Shown: positions 40,827 to 51,415, numbered from the stretch's first letter. The stretch: DNA of 64,000 nucleotides from Gammaproteobacteria bacterium (GCA_035279405.1 DATEHU010000026.1:320147-384146); one strand, 5' to 3'. Notes: generated by a model from the sequence alone, not told the origin. Translations and numbers: made by a program.

Positions 40827-42055
40827 GCGAAACCCTGGTATTGCGGATGCCGGAAGCCGGACGCTCCGCCACGTGGCTGGTAATGGATGCGTTTGGCAAC
40901 CGCATGGGTCAGCCAGGCAGCGGTTCCCTGGCCGAGGCCGCGGAGATCGCCGACGGCAGGCGAGTGCGCGTATGTGTGCCCGGAGCACAGACGCTGTTTT
41001 TGCACGCCGACCTGCCCACGCGCAACAGCCACAAGATCCAGCAAGGCCTGCCGTTCGCGCTGGAAGACCGGCTCGCCGAGGATATTGAAAGCCTGCACTT
41101 CGCCGTAGGTGCGCGCGACGCGCGCGGCTACCCGACCATCGTGGTCACTCGAGCGCACATGCAAGCGTGGCTCGACGAACTCACAGCGGCCGGCCTGACG
41201 CCTGCCGAGATGGTCGTGGATGTGCTCGCCTTGCCGGTGCGCGAGCACAGCCTGGTCACGGTGCCTGACGGCGAACAGGTGCTGGTGCGTTTCCCGGACG
41301 GCAGCGGCATCGTTGCGGACCGGACGCTCGCCCCGCTGTTGATTCAGCGGCAGCTTGCCAAGCTGCCGGAAGCACAGCAGTGCACGCATGCCCTGGTGTA
41401 TGCGGCCGACGAGTCCGCGCAACAGGAAACCACAGCTTTGCTTGCGGGTCTGAACCTCGAGATTGCCTACAGCCACCTGGGTTCAGGGGCGATTGGGCTG
41501 ATGGGCGGAGGTTCACGTGCGCCGCAGGTCATCAATCTGTTGCAGGCCACGTTCGCGCGTCGCGACGGCGCGGCGGGATATTGGCCACGCTGGCGCGTCG
41601 CGGTCGTGTTGCTCGCGGCGCTGGTCGCGATCCTGATTGTGCAGCAGGGTGTGAGTGAATTCAGATTACGGCGCCAGTCCGCGGCGCAGCAGGAGCAGAT
41701 CGCGGCGCTCTTTCATCGTGCGCTACCCGATGTCACGCGCATGGTGGAGCCGCGCGTGCAGATGGAGCGGCGCTTGAGTCAGCTTACCGGAGGCAGCGGC
41801 TCCGCAACCGGCCTGCTGCCGATGCTGGCGAATGTCGGCGCGGCAATGCAAGCGCAATCCGGCCTGCAATTGCAGGGAATCAGTTATCACGGAAATGTCC
41901 TGCAACTGCAAGTCCAGGCTGGCAGCATGGATGCGTTGCATGGCCTGCAATCGGCATTGGCAAGCAACGCTGCACTCGAGGTGCAGATGGATTCAGTCAG
42001 TAGTGCGGCCGGCCAGACTACGGCACGTTTGACACTGCACGGGCGCAGCCCATGA
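40823..42055 (+). CDS. gspL: Type II secretion inner-membrane platform protein GspL
   Basis: 410 residues. The cytoplasmic actin-like domain (about 1-240) recruits the GspE ATPase; one membrane span (VAVVLLAALVAILIVQQGVS, about 255-275) is followed by a periplasmic ferredoxin-like domain that pairs with GspM. Family segments such as LPFALEDRLAEDIESLHFA are present. Overlaps both neighbours by 4 bp. Confidence 0.92.
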   Translation: MSETLVLRMPEAGRSATWLVMDAFGNRMGQPGSGSLAEAAEIADGRRVRVCVPGAQTLFLHADLPTRNSHKIQQGLPFALEDRLAEDIESLHFAVGARDARGYPTIVVTRAHMQAWLDELTAAGLTPAEMVVDVLALPVREHSLVTVPDGEQVLVRFPDGSGIVADRTLAPLLIQRQLAKLPEAQQCTHALVYAADESAQQETTALLAGLNLEIAYSHLGSGAIGLMGGGSRAPQVINLLQATFARRDGAAGYWPRWRVAVVLLAALVAILIVQQGVSEFRLRRQSAAQQEQIAALFHRALPDVTRMVEPRVQMERRLSQLTGGSGSATGLLPMLANVGAAMQAQSGLQLQGISYHGNVLQLQVQAGSMDALHGLQSALASNAALEVQMDSVSSAAGQTTARLTLHGRSP

Positions 42056-42552
42056 ATGCCCTGCAGCAGTTGCGCCAATGGTTCATGTCGCTGGAAAAGC
42101 GCGAACGCGGGGTATTGGGAAGCGGCGTGGTAATTCTGGCGGTGTTTATTCTGTACGCGGCACTGGTTTCTCCCTATATCCGCCACCGGCGTGCATTGAC
42201 CGCGGAAGTACAGGCCCAGAGTGTGTTGCTTGCCTGGATGCGGCCCGTGGCCAGTCGCATTGAAGCGTCGCAGGGCAGGCAGCCGGCAGCGCTTCCCGGG
42301 GGCTCCTTGCTCGGCGCAGTCAATGCAAGTATCGCAAGTGCCGGCGTGGCCGGAGCCTTGCAGCAGGCGCAGCAGTCCGACGATGGTTCGGTGAGGGCAC
42401 AATTCAAGAGCGTGGATTTTGACAGCCTGGTGAACTGGCTGGCGGGATTGCAGCGCACCTACGGTGTGGTCGCCAGCGATGTTACCGTAACTCGCGCATC
42501 CGGGCCGGGCCAGGTGGATGCCAGCATCAGGCTTCAGGGCTCGGCACCGTGA
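42052..42552 (+). CDS. gspM: Type II secretion inner-membrane protein GspM
   Basis: 166 residues with a short cytoplasmic N-terminus (LRQWFMSLEKRERGVLGSG), one membrane span (VVILAVFILYAALV) and a small periplasmic ferredoxin-like domain. Partner of GspL in the platform. Overlaps gspL and gspN by 4 bp. Confidence 0.9.
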   Translation: MNALQQLRQWFMSLEKRERGVLGSGVVILAVFILYAALVSPYIRHRRALTAEVQAQSVLLAWMRPVASRIEASQGRQPAALPGGSLLGAVNASIASAGVAGALQQAQQSDDGSVRAQFKSVDFDSLVNWLAGLQRTYGVVASDVTVTRASGPGQVDASIRLQGSAP

Positions 42553-43295
42553 GCTGGCGCGTCGGGCGCTGGTGGCTGGCAGGCATCGTTGCGTATCTTG
42601 TATTTCTACTGGCCACCTTGCCTGCAAGCTATGCTGCCGGGTGGGCGCAAAAACGTGTGCCGGATCTGCAGCTTACGGGCGTACATGGCAGCATGTGGGC
42701 GGGATCCGCGCAGGATATCGCGTGGCAAGGTGAATCCTGGGGCCAGTTACACTGGCGCTTTGACTGGGCCGCATTGTTTAGCGGCCGTTTGGGCTGTTAT
42801 ATCTTTCTCGGCGCTCCCGACTTGGCTTTGCAGGCCCGGTTGGCGGGCAACGGCAGCAGAGTGGTGCTCGAGGATGTAACGGGTCACTTCCCCGTCAGCC
42901 GGTTGGCGCACTGGTTGCCGCTACCTGCGGGCAGCGTTGCAGGCCAAATCTCCATAACCATGCAGCGAATCGTTCTGGACAACGCCCGACCCACAGCGGC
43001 AAGCGGCAGCGTCAACTTCACCGGTGTCAGTTTGACCTGGCCGCAGTCTGCAAACCTGGGGGATTATCAGCTGAAGGTGCAAACCCAGGCGGACGGCATC
43101 CACGGAAGCCTGCTGGATACCTCCGGGCCCCTGATGCTGCAGGGTAGCCTGCGTGTAACACCGAACGGCCGCTATGACGTTTCGGGTGTAGTGGCATTGC
43201 GTGATCCGGCTGATGCTGCACTTGGCAATCTGCTGCGGTATCTACCCAGCAACCAGGACGGAAAACAGGCCTTCAATTTCAGCGGAAAATGGTAG
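42549..43295 (+). CDS. gspN: Type II secretion protein GspN
   Basis: 248 residues: one N-terminal membrane span (WWLAGIVAYLVFLLATLPAS) and a beta-rich periplasmic domain with the GspN segments LTGVHGSMWAGSAQDIAWQG and LHWRFDWAALFSGRLG. GspN is accessory and absent from many systems; its exact job is unclear. Last gene of the cluster; gspC, D, E and F are not in this window. Confidence 0.9.
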   Translation: MSWRVGRWWLAGIVAYLVFLLATLPASYAAGWAQKRVPDLQLTGVHGSMWAGSAQDIAWQGESWGQLHWRFDWAALFSGRLGCYIFLGAPDLALQARLAGNGSRVVLEDVTGHFPVSRLAHWLPLPAGSVAGQISITMQRIVLDNARPTAASGSVNFTGVSLTWPQSANLGDYQLKVQTQADGIHGSLLDTSGPLMLQGSLRVTPNGRYDVSGVVALRDPADAALGNLLRYLPSNQDGKQAFNFSGKW

Positions 43296-43319
43296 AGACG
43301 GACACGCAATTCGTATAAG

Positions 43320-43359
43320 TATCAGCATCTTATAGATATATACGAGATAAAAGCTGATA
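43320..43359. other. Inverted repeat between gspN and the GGDEF-EAL gene
   Basis: TATCAGC (43320-43326) and GCTGATA (43353-43359) are perfectly complementary, with an inner ATCT/AGAT pair, in an AT-rich patch of an otherwise GC-rich region. No T run follows. It could be an operator or promoter region for the downstream gene; I cannot tell which protein would bind. Confidence 0.4.
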
Positions 43360-43427
43360 TTATTGGAATGCCATAAGGTGGAGCCGTTGGACGGTATGGT
43401 CCGGTTCGCGCTGGGAGCCCCCGATCC

Positions 43428-46400
43428 ATGAGACCCGAAAATGCCATGCACCCGCTCCCCGCCAGCGCAGTTCACGCGCTGACCGAGCAATTGGCGGGCC
43501 TCACGGGCGAGGATTTCATTCGCGACGTCACCCGGCGTTTGGCATATGCACTGGATGTCGAATATGCCTTCGTGAGCGTGCGCCAGACCCCAGACAATCC
43601 CAAATTGCGGATCATCTCCGCCTGGCATGTGAATCGCGCGGTGTCGGGCAGCGAGTTGGCCATCGAGGGGACGCCGGCTGCACGCACGCTGGCCGAATCC
43701 GAGGTATGGCACGCAGATGAGGTTGTCAGCCTCTATCCCAAAGACCGGTGGCTGCGCAAACACGGTGTGCGCGCCTTTTGTGCTGTGGCCATTCGTGATG
43801 TGGACGGCCGCGCGATCGGGCACCTCGGCGTCATGTCGCGCCAGCCGCTGCAGGCCGACGCGCAGTTGCTCTCGACATTGCGCGCCCTGGCAACGCGCGC
43901 TGCCGCTGAATTGCGCCGGCAGCGCCTGGACGAAATTCAACGCCTGACGACCGCAAAACTCGCCAACCTATTCCGCATGACGTCGGACATTATTGGTGCA
44001 GCCACATTCGAGAATTTGCAGATTACCGACATCAGCCCCTCCGTCGAGCAACTTCTCGGACTCAGCCCCGCTACATTGATAGGCCAGAGCCTGTCAAACT
44101 CGGAGCTGTTCGAAAGTTCGCAACTGGGAACCGAGTTCATGCAGGAGTTAAAGGCGGGTGGCCACATCGTAAATCGCAAAGTTGCCCTGCGTGCCAGCAA
44201 CGGCATGGTGCGGCACGCACGGTTGTCGGCAGAAGCCCGCGAATATGGCGGTTCGCGCCACATCCTTTTCAGCCTTGTGGACGTTACGGATTCTCAGGCG
44301 GCCTTGGGCCACGTACAGAACCTCAATGCTACCGTCGATGCATTGTTCAGTACGGCGCAGGATGCCATCTTTATCTGTGCCTGTCCGTCGTCAAACCCTG
44401 CCGACTGGACATTTTCACAAGTCAACGATATTGCCTGCGAGTGGCTGGGCTACGCACGCAACGAGCTGCAACAGTCGGCCTGCACCAAGGTGCTGGATGC
44501 CGGTGATCTGACCAAACTCCAAACGGAATCAGCGCACCAGCGGTCTGATTCCTGGCCGATGCATTTCCGCAGCAAAGGCGGAAACGCACTTCCCTGCGAA
44601 GTGCAGACCAAACTTATTGGTGAAGGCAGTCAACGCGTACTGCTGCTGCGCTGCCAGCACAGATTGCAGGACGCCCAATCCGTCGGCGCACAGCGGGACC
44701 GCGAACACAAGTACCAGGACTATTTTGACAACGCCAGCGATGGTATCTATCGAGCTACGCCTGATGGTCTGATTGTCAGCGCCAATCCGGCACTGGCGCG
44801 GATACTAGGCTACGAGAATCCCAAGGAAATCGTCGCGGACAAATTGAACATTGCCTCGCGCATCTATGTGCGCAGCGAACAGCGCGCGGAACTGTTGCGC
44901 CGTCTCGAGGAGCACGGGCAATATTCCGCTCAGGAATTTCAGATCTTCCGGAAAGATGGCACCACGATTTGGGTGTGTGACAATTCGCGCGCAGTCAAGG
45001 ACGCGCGTGGGCACATTCTGTATTTCGAGGGTACGCTGCAGGATATCACCGGCCGCAAGCGCGCCGAAGAGGCACTGCTGCGTTCAGAGGAAAAATACCG
45101 CTTGCTGGTGGACATGAGCCAGGACGGCGTATTTCTCAGTCAGGCCGGGAAACTGATCTACGTGAATCGTGCCTTTGCGCAGATGCTTGGGCATCGCTCC
45201 GAAGACATGCACGGTATGCCGCTCAGCGAGGTGATAGTCTCAGCCAACGATGGATTGGCGGAAAAAATTGCCGCGGATGCGGTTGATGAGCACTATCTGG
45301 ATCCGCATGAAATGCACTTGCGGGGCAAGCCCGGCATGCCGCGCATCACCGCATCTGTTGCCGTGAGCCGGATTTTCTGGCGCGGCCGCCCCGCCGTCAT
45401 GGGCACCGCACGCGACGTCACCGAGCGCAAGAAAGTCGAGCAGGATTTGGTGCACAGTGCCTATCACGATGCGCTTACCGGCCTGCCAAACCGCAGCTTT
45501 TTCATGGATCGGCTGCGTCAGGCCGTGGCCTCGAATAATTCTGCTGGTACGGCTCCATTTGCCCTTTTGTTTCTCGATCTCGATCGCTTCAAGCTGATCA
45601 ACGACAGCTTAGGCCACAGCTTCGGAGATCGGCTGTTGACGGCTATTACCAAACGCCTGCACACCTGTCTGCGCCCTGCGGATCTCATGGCGCGCTACGG
45701 CGGTGACGAATTCACCATCCTTCTGGAGCATATACAGGCTCTGGACGAAGCCACTGCCGTGGCGGAACGCATTCATGAGGAGCTGGCACGTGCCTTTACT
45801 GTCGGCGGCCGCGACGTATTTTCCACCGCCAGCATCGGCATCGTCACCAGTGCGCCTCACTATCAGCATCCGGATGAATTGCTACGGGATGCGGACACTG
45901 CCATGTATCGCGCCAAAGCTGCCGGCAAGGCGGGTTACGTGGTTTTTGATGACGCCATGCACCAGCATGTCAAAGCCAACCTGAAACTGGAGACTGAGCT
46001 GCGCCACGCGCTGCAGCGCAACGAGTTCCGCGTCTATTTTCAACCGATTCTCGATCTCGCCAGCGGGCGCCTCACCGGTTTCGAGGCCTTGGTGCGTTGG
46101 GCACATCCTGAACGCGGTTTGGTAACGCCCGATCAATTCCTGGCGGTTGCCGAAGAAACCGGACTGATTATTCCGCTGGGCTGGTGGGTGATTGAAACCG
46201 CGTGCGCGCATTTGTCCCAGTGGCGCAAGCGTCACAAGCACCTGGGTGACAAAATCACGGTGAGCGTAAACATAGCGAATCGCCAGTTTGCCCACTGGTT
46301 GCTGCCGCAGCGCGTTGCCCGGGTGCTGGACATGACCGACATCCCCGCCGGCAGCCTGTGCCTGGAAATCACCGAGACGGTGTTCATGGATAATCCGGAG

Positions 46401-46766
46401 TTGGCGGCCGAGACCATCAGTCGCTTGCGCGCCATCGGAGTGAATCTGCAAATGGACGATTTCGGCACCGGCTATTCTTCGCTCAGTGCTTTGCGCACAT
46501 TCAAGCTGGATACGTTAAAGATCGACCGTTCATTTATCGCCGGCATAGAAAAAAACCGCAGTGACCGGTCAATTGTCCGCACCATCACGGTCCTGGCGGC
46601 GGACTTGGGGATGGACGTGGTTGCCGAGGGTATCGAAACCGCCCGCCAACTTGAACTCCTGCGTGCGCTGGGTTGCCGCCGTGGGCAAGGCTATTATTTT
46701 TCGAAGCCGTTGGCCGTGAATGAAGTGGACCGTTACCTGGCGGCATTGAAACCACTCGACGCTTGA
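43428..46766 (+). CDS. GAF-PAS(x4)-GGDEF-EAL cyclic di-GMP signalling protein
   Basis: 1,112-residue cytoplasmic sensor. A GAF domain (about 15-165) is followed by about four PAS domains (about 170-285, 290-405, 425-545, 555-675), a diguanylate cyclase domain and a phosphodiesterase domain. The GGDEF motif is intact (RYGGDEF near 758-762) with an inhibitory I-site RxxD (RPAD) five residues before it; the EAL motif is intact (FEALVRW near 885-891), with the catalytic-loop segments DDFGTGYSSL and KIDRSF. Either activity may dominate. No membrane segment, so ligands are intracellular. It could supply the signal read by the PilZ protein at 7266-7640. Confidence 0.94.
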   Translation: MRPENAMHPLPASAVHALTEQLAGLTGEDFIRDVTRRLAYALDVEYAFVSVRQTPDNPKLRIISAWHVNRAVSGSELAIEGTPAARTLAESEVWHADEVVSLYPKDRWLRKHGVRAFCAVAIRDVDGRAIGHLGVMSRQPLQADAQLLSTLRALATRAAAELRRQRLDEIQRLTTAKLANLFRMTSDIIGAATFENLQITDISPSVEQLLGLSPATLIGQSLSNSELFESSQLGTEFMQELKAGGHIVNRKVALRASNGMVRHARLSAEAREYGGSRHILFSLVDVTDSQAALGHVQNLNATVDALFSTAQDAIFICACPSSNPADWTFSQVNDIACEWLGYARNELQQSACTKVLDAGDLTKLQTESAHQRSDSWPMHFRSKGGNALPCEVQTKLIGEGSQRVLLLRCQHRLQDAQSVGAQRDREHKYQDYFDNASDGIYRATPDGLIVSANPALARILGYENPKEIVADKLNIASRIYVRSEQRAELLRRLEEHGQYSAQEFQIFRKDGTTIWVCDNSRAVKDARGHILYFEGTLQDITGRKRAEEALLRSEEKYRLLVDMSQDGVFLSQAGKLIYVNRAFAQMLGHRSEDMHGMPLSEVIVSANDGLAEKIAADAVDEHYLDPHEMHLRGKPGMPRITASVAVSRIFWRGRPAVMGTARDVTERKKVEQDLVHSAYHDALTGLPNRSFFMDRLRQAVASNNSAGTAPFALLFLDLDRFKLINDSLGHSFGDRLLTAITKRLHTCLRPADLMARYGGDEFTILLEHIQALDEATAVAERIHEELARAFTVGGRDVFSTASIGIVTSAPHYQHPDELLRDADTAMYRAKAAGKAGYVVFDDAMHQHVKANLKLETELRHALQRNEFRVYFQPILDLASGRLTGFEALVRWAHPERGLVTPDQFLAVAEETGLIIPLGWWVIETACAHLSQWRKRHKHLGDKITVSVNIANRQFAHWLLPQRVARVLDMTDIPAGSLCLEITETVFMDNPELAAETISRLRAIGVNLQMDDFGTGYSSLSALRTFKLDTLKIDRSFIAGIEKNRSDRSIVRTITVLAADLGMDVVAEGIETARQLELLRALGCRRGQGYYFSKPLAVNEVDRYLAALKPLDA

Positions 46767-46842
46767 GCGGCGCGCAATCCCTGCGCACACGCCTTGATTG
46801 TGAGTTGATCGGGTGGAGCCGACTTTCTTGTAATCGTGATGT

Positions 46843-47001
46843 TTACAAAACAGCCGCTATGGCCAGCAGCCATTTAGGCCAATGTACTCCGGCGATGCCC
46901 ATTGCGATAAGCACTATTACTATCACCAATGCAAGGCTGAATAATACCTGCGTAATACGCAGGGAGTTGATTCTGGTGTTTGGGTGGGGGGCGGATTTCA
47001 C
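46843..47001 (-). CDS. Possible small membrane protein
   Basis: A 52-codon frame beginning with GTG at 47001 encodes a basic N-terminus (KSAPHPNTRINSLR), one long hydrophobic segment (VLFSLALVIVIVLIAMGIAG) and a second short one (WPKWLLAIAAVL). No good ribosome site is visible. It lies in the 417-bp gap 46767-47183 between the GGDEF-EAL gene and tRNA-Pro, where I see nothing else. The membrane-like composition argues for a real gene; support is otherwise thin. Confidence 0.35.
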   Translation of the reverse strand: MKSAPHPNTRINSLRITQVLFSLALVIVIVLIAMGIAGVHWPKWLLAIAAVL

Positions 47002-47181
47002 ATGATGCAAGGACGTGCCGGACAGGGCAACACGATCCGTTGAGCTGGGTGGACGAATATTCCGTGTTCCATGATAGACCCATTTCGCGAGATTGGCCCT
47101 GGAGACGTGCTGAGACGGCACCTTCAACGGCCAGGACGGTGGCAGTTCAATCCGGCGGTGCGCCCCCAGCGTAATTCGGAA

Positions 47182-47260
<79 letters not shown>

Positions 47261-47344
47261 TTCGATTGAACAACATCAAGAATTGCGCGACCGCGTCATG
47301 ATAACCGATACGCACGGCAAGCGCCTGGCAGGTTTATTGACGAT

Positions 47345-47701
47345 TCAGCGTTTGAGCAACTGCAGCAGCTCTTCCAGCTCGGTGCGCAACTGATGGACAA
47401 TCTGCTGGCTTTGCGACACGTCTTGACGTGCTGTGTCGCTGGAAAGCTGTTGGCGGGCGCCGCCGATGGTAAAGCCTTGATCGTATAGCAGGCTGCGTAT
47501 CTGGCGGATGACCAACACGTCGTGGCGTTGGTAGTAACGCCGGTTGCCGCGGCGCTTGACCGGTTTGAGCTGCGGAAATTCCTGCTCCCAATAGCGCAAT
47601 ACGTGCGGCTTCACGCCGCAAAGATCGCTGACTTCACCGATGGTGAAGTAACGCTTGCCGGGGATGGCCGGCAGTTCGTTATTGTTCCCGGCTTCCAGCA
47701 T
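47345..47701 (-). CDS. MerR-family transcriptional regulator
   Basis: 118 residues with a MerR-type winged helix at the N-terminus ([20 protein letters not shown], then WEQEFPQL) and a coiled-coil C-terminal end. No effector-binding domain or metal cysteines. A short MerR protein of this type routinely follows ihfA in gammaproteobacteria; its regulon is not established. It overlaps ihfA by 23 bp. Confidence 0.9.
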   Translation of the reverse strand: MLEAGNNNELPAIPGKRYFTIGEVSDLCGVKPHVLRYWEQEFPQLKPVKRRGNRRYYQRHDVLVIRQIRSLLYDQGFTIGGARQQLSSDTARQDVSQSQQIVHQLRTELEELLQLLKR

Positions 47702-47981
47702 AGGTTTCGACTCGCGCCTTGAGTTTCTGTCCGGGCCTGAAAGTCACCACGCGGCGTGCGCTGATGGGGATCTCCTCACCGGTCTTGGGGTTCCGACCGG
47801 GACGCTGGTTTTTGCTGCGCAGGTCGAAATTGCCGAAGCCCGACAGCTTTACCTGTCTTCCCCGCGCCAAGGCCTGGCGGACTTCCTCGAAAAACAGGTC
47901 CACCAGCTCCTTCGCCTCCCGCTTGTTGAGCCCCAGCTCTTCAAACAAGGCCTCGGCCATCTCCGCCTTGGTCAGCGCCAT
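47679..47981 (-). CDS. ihfA: Integration host factor subunit alpha
   Basis: DNA-bending nucleoid protein, pairs with IhfB (62122-62412). 100 residues, with the conserved [21 protein letters not shown] beta-arm segment when read across its two halves and the N-terminal [20 protein letters not shown]. It directly follows pheT (2-bp gap), as in most gammaproteobacteria, and is probably co-transcribed with pheST. Confidence 0.96.
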   Translation of the reverse strand: MALTKAEMAEALFEELGLNKREAKELVDLFFEEVRQALARGRQVKLSGFGNFDLRSKNQRPGRNPKTGEEIPISARRVVTFRPGQKLKARVETYAGSREQ

Positions 47982-47983
47982 GC

Positions 47984-50353
47984 TTAGTCTCTTATTGTTG
48001 CACCCAGTTTATCTTGCAGCTGCCGGACTACTTGCTTGACAGTCGCATCCGCAGCCTCGTCCGTTAGAGTGCGCGAAGAGTCTTGTAAAATCAAGCTCAA
48101 AGCCACACTTTTTCGTCCAGAATCTATGCCTGGTCCATGATATATGTCAAATATGTTAACTTCAATAGGTTGGGGCGCGACGGCCTCCCGCACCAGCCCC
48201 AAAATCGTGGCGGCGGGCACCCTTTCATCCACCACCACCGCCAAGTCCCGCGACAACGAAGGAAATGGGGATATGGGCGCGAGCTTCGGCAGACGCCCAC
48301 TCAGCAATGGCCCTAGGCGCAGCTCAAACAGGAATACCGGCTGATCCAGCGTCAGTTCACGGAGCAGGATGGGATGTAACGCGCCCATCCAGCCCAGATC
48401 AACTCCGTTCAAGTGGAGCTTTGCCGACTGGCCGGGATGCAACGCCGGATGCAGTGCTGCACTGGCCCCCAGCCGCTCCGCGGCTTCGCTCGCCGCCAGC
48501 AGGGTCTCCACATCGCCCCGGAGGTCGGAAAGGTCGGCCGCGCGCTGCGGTAGTCCCCATTGGGCTGGATATTGGGAACCAGTTATCAATCCAGATAAGA
48601 CATTTTCCTGTGTTATTTCATTATGTTGTTCGATAAATCTCATTCCACACTCGAAAACACGCACGCGCTCTTGTTGACGATTCAGGTTGTAACGCAGCGT
48701 CTGAACCAAGCCCGGCCACAGGCTGCAACGCATCTCAGTCATATCGGTGGTGATGGGATTGGCCAGTGCAATTCCCGGGCCGCCCGTAAGCCGTTGCTGC
48801 AGCAGTCCATCTACGAAGCTGTAGGTGATGACCTCCTGGTATCCGCGTCCGGTCAGTATGCCCCGCAGCCGGGCCAACGGCAGTTGCTCCTCCGGCAAGG
48901 GCAGCATGCGCTGGGTGGACGGGTAGGCAATGGCAGGTATGTGCTCATACCCGAACACCCGCCCCACCTCTTCCACCAAGTCTTCTTCCCTTTCAAGGTC
49001 GAAGCGGTGACTGGGCGCCCTCACCTCCCAAGTGCGCGCGCGCTTGCGTGTCCGGAATCCCAGGCGGCTCAGAATACGGCCCACTTCGCGATCGGGAACC
49101 TTGATACCCAGCAACTGCCTCAATTTCAGTTGCCGCAAAACCAGTTTGGCCGCCGCATTTGGCCTCCCCGTAACCCTGTTCACGGGGCCCGGCTCTCCAC
49201 TCGCAATGTTCAAAAGCAGTCGCGTCGCACGCTCCAGCGCACGCGTCTGGCCCGTCGGATCCACACCGCGCGCAAAACGGTAGGCCGCATCGGTTTGCAC
49301 ACCCAGTTTGCGTTCACGACTGCTGATGATCTGGGGCGCGAAAAACGCGGCTTCCAGATAAATATCTCTGGTATCCGCCTGTACGCTCGACGCCGCGCCT
49401 CCCATGATCCCGCCCACGCCCAACGGGCGCGTGCTGTCGGCGACGACCAACATATCCGGCTCCAGAGTGTGCGTGTTCCCATCCAGAAGCTGCAGTGACT
49501 CGCCGGTCCTGGCCATGCGCACAACTATGCTTCCGGACACACGCTTCAAATCGTAGACATGCATGGGCTGACCCAGTTCCAGCATGACGTACTGGGTGAC
49601 GTCCACCACGGGGTGCACACAGCGTAATCCGGCGCGGCGCAGTCGCTCGCGCATCCACAACGGGGTCACGGCATCGGTACGCAAACCACGAATGATCCGC
49701 CCGGAAAATACCGGACAAGCTTCCGGTGCTGCGAGGGTCACTGGCAGCGTGTCCTTGATCGTCGGCTTGACCGGCGCGCACTGCGGTAGATGCAAGTCCA
49801 GATCGAAGAGTGCGCCCAGCTCGCGCGCGATGCCAAGCACGCTCAGGCAGTCACCACGATTCGGCGTGATTTCCACTTCCAGAACTTTGTCGGCACCGCC
49901 CAGCACCTGGATCAACGGCTTCCCGACCGTCGAATCCACGGGTAATTCCACAAGGCCTGAATGATCATCCCCAATGCCCAGCTCGCGTGCGGAACACAGC
50001 ATGCCCTGGGATTCCATTCCCCTCAGCCGGCTCACGTGAATCTCGGTGCCGTCCGGCAAGCGGGCACCGGGCAGAGCCACGGCGGCTTTCATGCCTGCGT
50101 GAACATTAGGCGCGCCGCAAACGATTTGCAGTTGTTTCCTGGCGCTGATGCGGACATCGCAAATGCTGAGTTTGTCCGCCTGAGGATGACGCGCGACCTT
50201 CAGCACCTCACCGACCACCACCTTGTCAATCGGCGGCAGCGCATCGGTGACGGACGAGATTTCAATTCCGGCCAACGTCAGACGCTCGGCAATCTCACCT
50301 GCCGTGGCCCGCGGGTTCACGAATTCACGCAGCCATTGTTCGCTGAGTTTCAT
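47984..50353 (-). CDS. pheT: Phenylalanine-tRNA ligase beta subunit
   Basis: 789-residue beta subunit of the (alpha-beta)2 synthetase. It contains the N-terminal tRNA-binding OB domain ([18 protein letters not shown]), the B3/B4 editing region, B5, and the C-terminal ferredoxin-like anticodon-binding domain ([18 protein letters not shown]). Follows pheS by 9 bp. Confidence 0.97.
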   Translation of the reverse strand: MKLSEQWLREFVNPRATAGEIAERLTLAGIEISSVTDALPPIDKVVVGEVLKVARHPQADKLSICDVRISARKQLQIVCGAPNVHAGMKAAVALPGARLPDGTEIHVSRLRGMESQGMLCSARELGIGDDHSGLVELPVDSTVGKPLIQVLGGADKVLEVEITPNRGDCLSVLGIARELGALFDLDLHLPQCAPVKPTIKDTLPVTLAAPEACPVFSGRIIRGLRTDAVTPLWMRERLRRAGLRCVHPVVDVTQYVMLELGQPMHVYDLKRVSGSIVVRMARTGESLQLLDGNTHTLEPDMLVVADSTRPLGVGGIMGGAASSVQADTRDIYLEAAFFAPQIISSRERKLGVQTDAAYRFARGVDPTGQTRALERATRLLLNIASGEPGPVNRVTGRPNAAAKLVLRQLKLRQLLGIKVPDREVGRILSRLGFRTRKRARTWEVRAPSHRFDLEREEDLVEEVGRVFGYEHIPAIAYPSTQRMLPLPEEQLPLARLRGILTGRGYQEVITYSFVDGLLQQRLTGGPGIALANPITTDMTEMRCSLWPGLVQTLRYNLNRQQERVRVFECGMRFIEQHNEITQENVLSGLITGSQYPAQWGLPQRAADLSDLRGDVETLLAASEAAERLGASAALHPALHPGQSAKLHLNGVDLGWMGALHPILLRELTLDQPVFLFELRLGPLLSGRLPKLAPISPFPSLSRDLAVVVDERVPAATILGLVREAVAPQPIEVNIFDIYHGPGIDSGRKSVALSLILQDSSRTLTDEAADATVKQVVRQLQDKLGATIRD

Positions 50354-50362
50354 GGCTGCGCC

Positions 50363-51385
50363 TCAGCGGAACTGGCGCAGGAAGCGCAGATCGTTTTCAT
50401 AGTTCATGCGGATATCATTGATGCCGTAGCGCAGCATGCCCAGCCGTTCAATGCCCACGCCGAAGGCCCAACCGCTGTAGCGCCGGGTGTCGACGCGACA
50501 GGTTTCCAGCACGTTGGGGTGCACCAGCCCGCAGCCCAGCACCTCCAGCCAGCCGGTTTGCTTGCAGACGCGGCAGCCGGTGCCGTCGCAGAAAATACAG
50601 CTTATGTCGACTTCGGCTCCCGGCTCCACGAAAGGAAAATACGAGGGACGGAACCGCAACTTGAGATCATCCATTTCAAAGAAGCGTTGCAGGAAATCGG
50701 TGAGCGTGCCGCGCAGGTGCGCCATGCTCACGCCCTCGTCCACCAGCAGACCTTCGACCTGGTGGAACATGGGCGTATGCGTCACGTCGTAGTCGTGGCG
50801 GAACGTACGCCCGGGCGCGATCACGCGTAGCGGCGCGCCGTATTTGAGCAGCGCGCGGACCTGCACGGGTGAGGTGTGCGTGCGCAGCAGCAAAGGCCGG
50901 TCGCGCAGATAGAAGGTGTCCATCTCGGCGCGTGCCGGGTGCGCCGGCTTGAAATTCAACGCGTCGAAATTGTGGAATTCGTCCTCGATTTCCGGCCCTT
51001 CTTCCACGCGGAAGCCGAGGCTGGTAAAAAGCGCCTGCACGCGCTCCAGGATGCGGGTCACGGGATGCAGACCGCCGGGTGCCTGACCGCGCCCGGGCAG
51101 CGTCACATCCACGGCATGCGTGGTCAGTTCTGCCTCCAGGGCGCTTGCTTGCAGATCACCGCGGCGCGTCTCCAGAAGCTCGGCAATTGCCTGCTTGACC
51201 CGATTGACATGCTGACCCGCAGCCGGACGTTCCCCGGGCGGCAGGCGCCCCAGGGCTTTTAGCTGCTCGGTGATGACGCCCTTTTTTCCGAGGTAGTGCA
51301 CGCGCACTTCGTCCAGCGCCGCAAGCGACCCGCTCGCGGCGGCGCGTGCGTGTGCTTCCTGGATCAGCTGATCGAGTTCAAGCAC
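50363..51385 (-). CDS. pheS: Phenylalanine-tRNA ligase alpha subunit
   Basis: 340-residue catalytic subunit: an N-terminal coiled coil (about 1-90), class II motifs including FRHDYDVTHTPMFHQVEG (motif 2 region) and the C-terminal SGWAFGVGIERLGMLRYGI (motif 3). It starts with GTG at 51385. The gap to rplT contains a stem-loop (51416-51445). Confidence 0.97.
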   Translation of the reverse strand: MLELDQLIQEAHARAAASGSLAALDEVRVHYLGKKGVITEQLKALGRLPPGERPAAGQHVNRVKQAIAELLETRRGDLQASALEAELTTHAVDVTLPGRGQAPGGLHPVTRILERVQALFTSLGFRVEEGPEIEDEFHNFDALNFKPAHPARAEMDTFYLRDRPLLLRTHTSPVQVRALLKYGAPLRVIAPGRTFRHDYDVTHTPMFHQVEGLLVDEGVSMAHLRGTLTDFLQRFFEMDDLKLRFRPSYFPFVEPGAEVDISCIFCDGTGCRVCKQTGWLEVLGCGLVHPNVLETCRVDTRRYSGWAFGVGIERLGMLRYGINDIRMNYENDLRFLRQFR

Positions 51386-51415
51386 GGTTCTCGGTTCCCT
51401 GGTTCACAAACAACA

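Noticed and set aside
43296..43427. A cyclic di-GMP (GEMM) riboswitch upstream of the GGDEF-EAL gene
   Set aside because: The spacer lacks the conserved GEMM core sequences; only an AT-rich inverted repeat is present.
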